6,803 nucleotides of DNA. Origin: Methanosarcinaceae archaeon. Lineage in GTDB: Archaea; Halobacteriota; Methanosarcinia; Methanosarcinales; Methanosarcinaceae. Below, piece by piece: positions 1 to 5,213 of the stretch. Position numbers and translations under genes: made by a program. The notes beneath the pieces are model-generated. The model was not told where the DNA came from. It worked only from the letters and a program-made list of their open reading frames with translations, and did not search any database. The stretch is taken from contig JAUWBW010000102.1 of assembly GCA_030609665.1 (NCBI GenBank), positions 1 to 6,803 on the forward strand, given 5' to 3'. How positions within the stretch are numbered: the stretch's first letter is position 1; each line of letters begins with the position of its first letter.

Positions 1-1
1 A

Positions 2-505
2 GGCGGCGCGCAATTTAACAGAACGCCTGACGAAGTGAACATCATTGGAAGTTACCGCACATTCGATGACAACGACACCAAAACCATAGATGACATGATA
101 ACGCAGACACTTGATAATTTGATGAGATCATACACAACCGACGATCATGTTGGCAAGCCTGCATACGATCTTGACATACTGCACGGCTACCCCGTGCTGG
201 TAAATGATGCAGCATTCACAAAAACGGTACACTCACTGCTGAACGACAGGTACCCAGATGTAAAAGGAGACGCTAAACCCATCTTTGGAGCAGAGGATTT
301 TGCATTCTATTTGCAAAAAGTGCCAGGTGTCTATCTCACACTTGGAACAAGGAATCCTGATAAAGATATCGTTGAGGGAAACCACTCAAACAGATTTGAC
401 ATTGACGAAGATGTGCTAATCACCGGCACAGAAATTTTGAAGTCGATCGCACTGGACTTTCTGAAATATCCAGACAATTACGGGGTTCTCGTGCAATGTT
501 CATAA
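2..505 (+). CDS. M20-family amidohydrolase / metallopeptidase, C-terminal part (partial)
   Basis: This is the last 167 residues of an M20-family amidohydrolase; the start lies left of the window. The frame is open from base 2 and begins in the family signature GGAQFNRTPDEV, so the GTG at 35 is internal and not a start. Next come the GSYRTFD strand of the lid/dimerisation domain, then the C-terminal catalytic part with GAEDFAFYLQKVPG and NHSNRFDIDE. In characterised relatives this last histidine is a metal ligand. The family hydrolyses N-acyl amino acids or small peptides with a dinuclear metal centre, normally in the cytoplasm. The N-terminal metal ligands are outside the window, so activity cannot be fully judged. 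The exact substrate (N-acetyl-amino acid, hippurate or peptide) cannot be told. The stop overlaps the ATG of the next gene, suggesting one operon. Confidence 0.9.
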   Translation, partial: GGAQFNRTPDEVNIIGSYRTFDDNDTKTIDDMITQTLDNLMRSYTTDDHVGKPAYDLDILHGYPVLVNDAAFTKTVHSLLNDRYPDVKGDAKPIFGAEDFAFYLQKVPGVYLTLGTRNPDKDIVEGNHSNRFDIDEDVLITGTEILKSIALDFLKYPDNYGVLVQCS

Positions 506-936
506 AGACATTTTCCACGTCCCTGGCTGGCGAGGTCAAGAACTTTGTTCTTGGCGTGCTCAAAGAGCAGGGGTTTGAATTCGACCCGAACAAGGATTTT
601 GATCTTGATAACATCGATAAACATTATCTACAATCCGGCGGCGTTTTTTATGTGGGGATCGTGGATGGTGCGATAATTGGCACGAGTGCTGTGCGAAGGA
701 TAGATAACAATCGGTGCGAGATCAAACGCATCTATGTCAGGAAAGATTTCAGGGGTAGGGGGTTTGGTAGGGAATTGTTTTTGAAGGCTCTGGAATTTGC
801 CGGGCAGAATTATTCGGTAGCCGTTCTCAAGACGGATGCGAGATTGACAGATGCGATCGGTCTGTATCTTAAGAATGGTTTTTCGGTTGTGAAGGAAGAA
901 GATGGTGTGGTTTATTTTAGTAAAAATATGACGTAG
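496..936 (+). CDS. GNAT-family N-acetyltransferase
   Basis: A 146-residue single-domain GNAT acetyltransferase, which moves an acetyl group from acetyl-CoA to an amine. The acetyl-CoA pyrophosphate-binding motif is clear: RIYVRKDFRGRGFGREL at about residues 78-94, with the R-G-R-G-F-G loop. The C-terminal motif AIGLYLKNGFSVV follows at about 120-132. About 50 N-terminal residues precede the first core strand and probably form the acceptor side; the substrate is unknown. The ATG at 496 overlaps the M20 gene by 10 nt. A GGGG run at 482-485 lies 10 nt upstream and could serve as a weak ribosome binding site, so translation is probably coupled to the M20 gene. The gene ends in TAG only 30 bp from the stop of the convergent rhuM gene. 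No signal peptide or membrane segment is visible. Confidence 0.88.
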   Translation: MFIKTFSTSLAGEVKNFVLGVLKEQGFEFDPNKDFDLDNIDKHYLQSGGVFYVGIVDGAIIGTSAVRRIDNNRCEIKRIYVRKDFRGRGFGRELFLKALEFAGQNYSVAVLKTDARLTDAIGLYLKNGFSVVKEEDGVVYFSKNMT

Positions 937-947
937 TATATTTTCCA

Positions 948-980
948 TCATTCCATATTTGTCATTTTATTTGTAGTCAT
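948..980 (-). other. 10-codon orphan ORF starting inside the rhuM stop region
   Basis: Directly after the 339-aa rhuM gene, an ATG at 978-980 overlaps the rhuM end by 14 nt and reads M-T-T-N-K-M-T-N-M-E before TGA. The geometry copies the junction between the two rhuM genes, where the full-length protein starts M-T-T-T-K-K with the same 14-nt overlap. I read it as the surviving start of a former downstream gene, or simply a by-product of the duplicated junction. Too short to call a gene. Confidence 0.35.
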
Positions 981-987
981 CTTTACC
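967..987 (-). repeat. Gene-junction direct repeat, copy 1 (end of full-length rhuM)
   Basis: A 21-bp unit, coding-strand core GGTAARGATGACTACAA plus TAA, is repeated at 1973-1993 in the same orientation with 2 mismatches; extended to 30 bp there are 6 mismatches. It encodes the last residues G-K-D-D-Y-K and the stop, and also carries an out-of-frame ATG for whatever lies downstream. Confidence 0.8.
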
Positions 988-1986
988 TTCCCTAATGCGC
1001 TGTACCTCTTTGTCAAAATCAGAAATGTAATTTGCATCCTGAATTTTCTTGAATGTTTCATATTCTTTGCTTGCCAAAGCCAGAGCAACTTCATGACTGA
1101 TCTGCCCGGCATTGGTGAGTATTTCGTGTTCACTGAACTTCAGGAATGCATTCAGTTTTTCGATCCAGTCTTTCATGTACATTGGCTTATTACGAACCGC
1201 CTGTAATTCCGCATAGTCAAGATACATGGTGACTATACGGTTCAAATGATCAAGTTCCGTTTTGTCCAGATAGTTTTTTGCTATGGCAACATCACTTGGC
1301 ATGATCTTACCGTCAGGTCCTTTTCGCCATGATGTTAATCCCATATTTAGCTTGTCGCTCTTGGCACGTTCGGCCACAATTTCCGCGGCGGTCTGTTCGG
1401 TAATGGCAAAGTGCAGTTTATTCTGCACCGTTGCAAAGAACTGTTTTGTGTCCTCTGCTTTTGGTGTATAGTCAATAGAAGTAGCGTAAATATCGGTAAT
1501 TTTCTGATACAACATCCGCTCACTGGAACGGATGTCACGGATCTCTTCGAGTAAGTCATTAAAATATCGTGTGCTGAAACGAGAACCATGTTTGAATCGG
1601 TTGCTGTCAATCGCAAAGCCTTTATGGATATATTGTTGAAGAATTGAAATTGCCCATTGCCTGAATTGTATACCGCGTTCTGAGTTAACCCTGTATCCCA
1701 CCGCAATAATTGCTTCAAGCGAATAGAACTTTGTCTGATATTCCTTACCATCTTCGGCAGTATGTGCAAAACTTGCACATACTGAATCTTCCTCTAACTC
1801 GTTATCAGAAAAGATGTTCTTCAGGTGCTTGGTAACAACACTACGATCTACATCAAACAGTTTCGCAATCCGCTTTTGGGTAAGCCAGATGTTTTCATTG
1901 GCATAGAGAACTTCAATGTTGATATTTCCATCAGGTGTTTGATAGACGGTAATTTGATTGTCTGGTAATTTTTTAGTTGTAGTCAT
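967..1986 (-). CDS. RhuM family protein, full length
   Basis: A 339-residue member of the RhuM family (named after a Salmonella pathogenicity-island gene), a usual length for the family. A winged-helix-like N-terminal segment, IWLTQKRIAKLFDVDRSVV at about residues 33-51 followed by TKHLKNIF, is typical. Next is the conserved KFYSLEAIIAVGYRVNS block (86-102) and RQWAISILQQYIHKGFAID. The C-terminal half has the family hallmark KQFFATVQNKLHFAI with TAAEI (about 181-203). The biochemical role is not established; members are known as accessory genes in restriction-modification loci and genomic islands, and the N-terminus suggests DNA binding. The ATG at 1986 overlaps the upstream truncated paralogue by 14 nt and has a GGGGGGT site 4 nt away. 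The protein ends G-K-D-D-Y-K, nearly the same tail as the short paralogue. Confidence 0.9.
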   Translation of the reverse strand: MTTTKKLPDNQITVYQTPDGNINIEVLYANENIWLTQKRIAKLFDVDRSVVTKHLKNIFSDNELEEDSVCASFAHTAEDGKEYQTKFYSLEAIIAVGYRVNSERGIQFRQWAISILQQYIHKGFAIDSNRFKHGSRFSTRYFNDLLEEIRDIRSSERMLYQKITDIYATSIDYTPKAEDTKQFFATVQNKLHFAITEQTAAEIVAERAKSDKLNMGLTSWRKGPDGKIMPSDVAIAKNYLDKTELDHLNRIVTMYLDYAELQAVRNKPMYMKDWIEKLNAFLKFSEHEILTNAGQISHEVALALASKEYETFKKIQDANYISDFDKEVQRIREGKDDYK

Positions 1987-1993
1987 CCTTACC
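1973..1993 (-). repeat. Gene-junction direct repeat, copy 2 (between the rhuM genes)
   Basis: Second copy of the 21-bp unit, 1006 bp from copy 1. Here it encodes the last residues G-K-D-D-Y-N of the short rhuM and at the same time contains the ATG of the full-length rhuM. The two copies bracket one whole rhuM gene, as expected after a tandem duplication, and could support recombination that adds or removes a gene. Confidence 0.8.
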
Positions 1994-2377
1994 CCCCTTG
2001 ATGATATATTCTTTCAAGGTTTTGGTTGCCCAAATACGGAATTGAGTGGCTTGGTAGGAGTTTACGCGGTAGCCGACAGATATGATGGCATCAAGATTGT
2101 AGAATTTGATGGGTTTATCAGAATGACCAAAGTGCATTTTTTGCACATTGCTTTTTTCTTCTAATTCCCCACTACTGAAGATATTTTTAATGTGTTTGGT
2201 GATAACACTTCTTTCTTTACCGAAAAGCTCCCCCATAGCCTTTTGTGTCAGCCAGATGTTTTCGTCCTGTAATACAGCATCAACCTTTATCCTGCCGTCT
2301 GTTGATGTGTATAGAAGAAAATCTGATTGTTGATTTGCAATAGGTTCTTCTTGAGTTTTATTGTTTTTTCTGACCAT
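1973..2377 (-). CDS. Truncated RhuM family protein (N-terminal HTH part only)
   Basis: A 134-residue paralogue that matches only the first third of the RhuM family. The helix-turn-helix-like segment IWLTQKAMGELFGKERSVIT (about 41-60) with KHIKNIF is intact. The block KFYNLDAIISVGYRVNS (91-107) and RIWATKTLKEYIIKG (114-128) also match the full-length neighbour. The sequence then jumps straight to G-K-D-D-Y-N and a stop, so the central and C-terminal parts (about 200 residues in the neighbour, including the FF-VQNKLH motif) are missing. The frame has no internal stop or frameshift, so a stable N-terminal protein could still be made. It overlaps the next rhuM by 14 nt, implying coupling. Two views fit: remnant of an internal deletion, or a retained short partner that competes for the same site. 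Product identity is firm; function is not. Confidence 0.82.
   Translation of the reverse strand: MVRKNNKTQEEPIANQQSDFLLYTSTDGRIKVDAVLQDENIWLTQKAMGELFGKERSVITKHIKNIFSSGELEEKSNVQKMHFGHSDKPIKFYNLDAIISVGYRVNSYQATQFRIWATKTLKEYIIKGGKDDYN
1987..1997 (-). promoter_or_regulatory. Ribosome binding site of full-length rhuM
   Basis: On the coding strand GGGGGGT (1991-1997) is followed by AAGG and then the ATG at 1986. GGGGGT can pair with the archaeal anti-Shine-Dalgarno sequence with one G-U wobble. It lies inside the end of the short rhuM, supporting translational coupling and the choice of start. Confidence 0.55.
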
Positions 2378-2438
2378 CTTTATCTAATCCATCCCACTTG
2401 TTAACTAAACTCTCATTCAGAAATAATTTCCATTCATT
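2358..2438 (-). pseudogene. 26-codon tail of a lost gene upstream of the rhuM pair
   Basis: A frame without any start codon runs from just after an in-frame TAA (2439-2441) to TAA at 2358-2360. It encodes N-E-W-K-L-F-L-N-E-S-L-V-N-K-W-D-G-L-D and then K-D-G-Q-K-K-Q. It overlaps the start of the short rhuM by 20 nt, much as the two rhuM genes overlap each other, and ends K-D-G where the rhuM genes end K-D-D. This suggests the 3' end of a deleted upstream gene of the same operon. I do not recognise the parent protein. The stretch is short and could be chance. Confidence 0.35.
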
Positions 2439-2546
2439 TTAAGCTTATCTATAACAAGAGGCTGTCTAAAAGTTTGGCACTACAAAAACAATACAAACAC
2501 ATCTACGTGGTTCATCGATATGTTTACCCTGATTAATCGAAATTCA
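2378..2546. other. Intergenic region between the rhuM block and the GH15 gene
   Basis: About 170 bp, AT-rich. On the minus strand it holds the open tail at 2358-2438, a weak TATA-like stretch TTATAGATA near 2446-2454 that could drive the rhuM genes, and a T-rich stretch near 2478-2500. On the plus strand, GAGGCTGTCTAAAA (2458-2471) resembles ends seen in some insertion sequences, but no transposase or partner inverted repeat is present. No further gene is visible. Confidence 0.5.
2478..2505 (-). terminator. Possible oligo-T terminator downstream of the GH15 gene
   Basis: About 45 nt past the GH15 stop, the transcribed strand reads TTTGTATTGTTTTTG. Archaeal transcription often ends at such T-rich tracts without a hairpin. 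No stem-loop is evident, so the call is tentative. Confidence 0.3.
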
Positions 2547-4520
2547 CTATGGGCAAATTGGCTCCGTCCCTGCTACTGCCTTCAAATACTCAAGCACAGT
2601 CAAAACATAAGCACTGTGTGACCATACGAGTGGCAAAACTGACAGTGGTGTACCGTCATCTGCAACCTGTTCAGGCATAAGACCGGTTGGATGAGCATGG
2701 TTTGTGCACCACACAATAAGTTCCATCGCACGCTCAAGATTCCCAACTGCAATATGCCATTGTGCAAGCCAGAGGGTGCAGATTATCCAGCTATTCATGT
2801 ATCCGAAATATGAATCATGAGTGTAGCGCGCAATGCCGCCGGATGGACGCAACAATTCTTCCTCGATTGCATTCATGGTATTCACAACCCTCTCATCATC
2901 AGGTGGCAAAACCCCAAAATACCATATTGCAAAAACCGATGCATCAAGAGTGGGATCGTCAATGGAACGTTTGAAGCGCTTGAGTTTCTTATCATAAAGG
3001 TATCTTGGGATTGATTCTTTTGTCATTTTAGCGGCTTGTGCCCAATATTTAAATTTATCATCATGCCCAAGCGCATGTGCAAGTTCAGAAGCGCCATGTA
3101 AACCCGCATACACAGTACATGCCGTATAGGTTTGCACGCCTTTCTGTTCTTCCCACAAGTCAAAACTGTCAGTAGGTATAACAGTTAACTTATCCAGCGA
3201 ATTTGTAAGATAGTTGGCAGTAGGTGCTATCAATGAATTGAAATATCTTGCCACAGGCCAGATATTTTTAGATTCAAGCCAGTGATGATATGCAGCATAG
3301 AGCGGGAGTCCGGTCTCATCGATCTGGATCATCGGTACCGGATGCCATGTACTTCCAAAATCTCCGCGCGGTGTATACTTATGCAGGAAATATCCTCGGT
3401 CTGTGATCACTTTTGAGAAGAAATCGAATATCTCAATGCTCAGGTCATGATACTTTGCCCTGTCAAGTGCGATTGCAGCCCAGGCTGCATCCCTTGGCCA
3501 ACAATATGTATACAGGTCTGCACCAAACTGTTTGATATCAGAATCACATGATGCAATCACCGAGCCTGTTATATCCATATGGGAAATAACAGTAAGCAAA
3601 CTACGATAAAACATATCCATCACCCCTTTAGGCAATTTTTCAGTCTGCTTACATTTCAGGAGAACTGACGTTCGTTCGAGCCATGAATGCCAGAAATTGA
3701 AAACGTTGTGGTATATAGTAGTCGTACTCTTATCCAGAGCCCATTTATGGGTTTTCCTGACACTTTTATAACTTCTTCCAATTGCGATCCAATACTTAAT
3801 TCGTGTTGATTCGCCAGGCCACAATTGCGGAAGTGTCCAGCCGATCGTCGAATCCACTGACCCCTGTGACACCATATTACCGCTTAATATTCCATCATTT
3901 TCCATATCCATCCATGTACCATCAAATCCATGCCAATCTGCAGTTCCCACTGCAAACTGGTCATAGTGCGGACGACTGCCATGTAAAAAATACCTGTTTT
4001 GTTTGTAATGTATCAAAACATCACGGTCGATCACCGCTGTTTCGCCAATCTTGTTTTCAAGGATATTGTAATTATGGGTTGAAAATGCCCTGAACATTTT
4101 TGGTGATTTTGAAATGTTTTTGATATCAAAAACCCGATAAAAAATATCCCGTGTAGGGTGCGCTGCATCCCAGACAGTCATCTTCACCCCAAGTCCACGG
4201 TTTTCAAAAATGGATTCACCGATATTTGATATTACCTCTTTTGTCTCAGAGGGCATTTTTTGGGAACGATCCAAAGACACGTCATTATCCATTTGAAATT
4301 TATCTGTTTTAATTTTTTTCGTGAAAGTGGATTTGTACCGTTGTTGAATGTCCCACTCATCAATCCAGCCGTAATTTCCATTATCAAGATCATATACCCC
4401 GACACGTATGGATTTTCCATGGTTCTCTATTCCAACATGCGGATAATATATGTCCCTTATGACTCCCTTATTGTCCTCACAGACAAGGAATCTCCCATTT
4501 CCAAATATTAATGGTCTTAT
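2547..4520 (-). CDS. Glycoside hydrolase family 15 enzyme (glucoamylase/trehalase type), start unusual
   Basis: GH15 enzymes release glucose from alpha-glucans or split trehalose. Counting from the first in-frame ATG (4292; 581 residues), the (alpha/alpha)6-barrel motifs are YCWPRDAAW (263-271), IQIDETGLP (322-330; E326 the likely general acid), DSFDLWEE (375-382) and LMPEQV (538-543; E541 the likely general base). No signal peptide is visible, so it is probably cytoplasmic. Conserved N-terminal family sequence continues upstream of that ATG in frame: RPLIFGNGRFLVCED, then IRDIYYPHVGIENH and IRVGVY. About 76 residues are therefore outside an ATG-started model. No ATG, GTG or TTG exists there; the best candidate is ATA at 4518-4520, 6 nt after GGGGGT. 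A +1 shift from ATG 4566, or a lesion, is also possible. The first 30 residues after ATG 4292 look like a family-atypical insertion. The stop is TAG followed at once by TGA. Substrate (starch, glycogen or trehalose) is undetermined. Confidence 0.88.
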   Translation of the reverse strand: MRPLIFGNGRFLVCEDNKGVIRDIYYPHVGIENHGKSIRVGVYDLDNGNYGWIDEWDIQQRYKSTFTKKIKTDKFQMDNDVSLDRSQKMPSETKEVISNIGESIFENRGLGVKMTVWDAAHPTRDIFYRVFDIKNISKSPKMFRAFSTHNYNILENKIGETAVIDRDVLIHYKQNRYFLHGSRPHYDQFAVGTADWHGFDGTWMDMENDGILSGNMVSQGSVDSTIGWTLPQLWPGESTRIKYWIAIGRSYKSVRKTHKWALDKSTTTIYHNVFNFWHSWLERTSVLLKCKQTEKLPKGVMDMFYRSLLTVISHMDITGSVIASCDSDIKQFGADLYTYCWPRDAAWAAIALDRAKYHDLSIEIFDFFSKVITDRGYFLHKYTPRGDFGSTWHPVPMIQIDETGLPLYAAYHHWLESKNIWPVARYFNSLIAPTANYLTNSLDKLTVIPTDSFDLWEEQKGVQTYTACTVYAGLHGASELAHALGHDDKFKYWAQAAKMTKESIPRYLYDKKLKRFKRSIDDPTLDASVFAIWYFGVLPPDDERVVNTMNAIEEELLRPSGGIARYTHDSYFGYMNSWIICTLWLAQWHIAVGNLERAMELIVWCTNHAHPTGLMPEQVADDGTPLSVLPLVWSHSAYVLTVLEYLKAVAGTEPICP

Positions 4521-4524
4521 TATT

Positions 4525-4566
4525 CTACCCCCGCAAACAGTAGTAATATCTTTGTGTACCCTTCAT
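4525..4566 (-). other. Short leader ORF overlapping the acetyltransferase stop, out of frame with GH15
   Basis: ATG at 4564-4566 overlaps the stop of the acetyltransferase (ATGA arrangement) and reads 13 codons, M-K-G-T-Q-R-Y-Y-Y-C-L-R-G, to TAG at 4525-4527. It ends on the run CGG-GGG-TAG. Skipping one G of the five-G run joins it directly to the GH15 frame (…L-R-G-R-I-I-R-P-L…). It could be a broken GH15 start, a leader peptide or chance. Confidence 0.4.
4527..4532 (-). promoter_or_regulatory. Candidate ribosome binding site of the GH15 gene
   Basis: GGGGGT on the coding strand, able to pair with the anti-Shine-Dalgarno with one G-U wobble. It lies 6 nt before the ATA at 4518-4520 and directly before the conserved RPLIFGNG block. 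The same GGGGGT form precedes the full-length rhuM start, which favours real use. Confidence 0.45.
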
Positions 4567-5015
4567 TTTAACTTTTTCGCAAGTGCGATTTCATCACATT
4601 CAGGAAACTTCGGACACTTGATGCATCCGATCCATATTTTGTGCGGAAGTGATGATTTTTCCACTCTTGCGAAACCGTTCTTTTCAAAAAACTCCGGCGC
4701 ATAGGTCAGGGTAAATACGCTTTTCACACCAAGTGCAAGTCCATCTTCAAGACATGCTGCTAAAAGTTTTGAACCAATCCCGCGTTTGTTGAACTCAGGA
4801 TTTACAGCAAGGGATAGCACTTCGGCAAAATCATCCCACATGACATTTAAAGCACAGCATCCAATGATCTCACCATTTTCTTCATATATATAGAAATCGC
4901 GAATATGCTCATACAGTTCGCCAAGTGACTTGGCAAGCATCAACTCCTGTTTTGCATAGTTGTTGATAAGCTGCTTCATTGTTTCAACATCTGATATTGT
5001 AGCTTTTCTTAGCAA
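4563..5015 (-). CDS. GNAT acetyltransferase, N-acetylglutamate synthase-like (short ArgA type)
   Basis: A 150-residue GNAT protein. The acetyl-CoA loop is NPEFNKRGIGSKLL (about 72-85), followed by YAPEFFEKNGFARV (105-118). The tail LPHKIW, then C-x2-C-P-K-F-P-x-C-D-E, with cysteines near 131, 134 and 140, is typical of stand-alone N-acetylglutamate synthases of archaea and some bacteria. These acetylate glutamate in the first step of arginine biosynthesis; the three cysteines may bind metal (inference). I chose TTG at 5013-5015 because GAGGT (5023-5027) sits 7 nt upstream and the protein then begins L-L-R-K-A-T, matching a GNAT N-terminus. The longer frame from TTG 5054 begins almost at the tRNA end and adds 13 unlikely residues. 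It lies 42 nt after tRNA-Arg and its stop overlaps an ATG leading toward GH15, so the three are probably co-transcribed. Confidence 0.85.
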   Translation of the reverse strand: MLRKATISDVETMKQLINNYAKQELMLAKSLGELYEHIRDFYIYEENGEIIGCCALNVMWDDFAEVLSLAVNPEFNKRGIGSKLLAACLEDGLALGVKSVFTLTYAPEFFEKNGFARVEKSSLPHKIWIGCIKCPKFPECDEIALAKKLK

Positions 5016-5022
5016 AATTATG

Positions 5023-5027
5023 ACCTC
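5023..5027 (-). promoter_or_regulatory. Ribosome binding site deciding a TTG start
   Basis: GAGGT on the coding strand, 7 nt before TTG at 5013-5015. It is the strongest Shine-Dalgarno match in this gap and no ATG or GTG is placed as well. Confidence 0.65.
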
Positions 5028-5057
5028 GGTGTGTGATAATACCGTGAAGAACAAAAA

Positions 5058-5132
5058 CGAGCGCGAAGGGATTCGAACCCCTGACTTGCAGCTTAGGAGG
5101 CTGCCGCCATATCCTGGCTAGGCCACGCGCCC
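5058..5132 (-). tRNA. tRNA-Arg (anticodon CCT)
   Basis: A complete cloverleaf can be folded by eye. The acceptor stem is GGGCGCG with CGCGCTC (one G-U pair), with discriminator G and no encoded CCA. The anticodon arm is GCAGC-CTCCTAA-GCTGC with anticodon CCT at 5095-5097, reading the arginine codon AGG. The variable loop is 5 nt. The T arm is AGGGG-TTCGAAT-CCCTT. The D arm has G-C, C-G and C-G pairs with the fourth position unpaired. No intron is seen. The missing CCA suits an archaeal gene. It lies between the ABC1-family gene and the acetyltransferase on the same strand. Confidence 0.95.
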
Positions 5133-5167
5133 ATATTGGTATTTTACAGTTGGTAATGCGATTCAAG

Positions 5168-5175
5168 ATATTTAA
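5168..5175 (-). promoter_or_regulatory. Box A (TATA-like) promoter element of tRNA-Arg
   Basis: TTAAATAT on the transcribed strand is centred about 40 bp upstream of the tRNA 5' end. With the usual archaeal distance of about 26 bp to the start site, this predicts a leader of roughly 14 nt. No separate promoter is obvious between the tRNA and the acetyltransferase, so it may also serve the genes downstream. Confidence 0.5.
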
Positions 5176-5213
5176 CATTGGTGTGTATTTTTGGAAACTT
5201 AAACCAGATCAGA

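Noticed and set aside
35..505. GTG at 35 as the start of the M20 gene
   Set aside because: Conserved M20 sequence (GGAQFNRTPDE) continues in frame to the window edge, so the gene begins outside.
628..951. 107-aa ORF antisense to the first GNAT gene
   Set aside because: The plus-strand frame has clear GNAT motifs; the antisense product has none.
1347..1778. 143-aa minus-strand ORF inside rhuM
   Set aside because: Overlaps the full-length rhuM in another frame and has no recognisable domain.
4232..4420. 62-aa minus-strand ORF upstream of the GH15 ATG
   Set aside because: It is out of frame with the conserved GH15 N-terminal sequence that covers the same bases.
4525..4566. Pyrrolysine readthrough of TAG at 4525-4527 as the route into GH15
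   Set aside because: Reading on in the same frame soon meets TGA and does not give GH15 sequence; only a frame change does.
4984..5178. 64-aa ORF across the tRNA
   Set aside because: It runs through the tRNA-Arg gene and reflects tRNA bases, not a protein.
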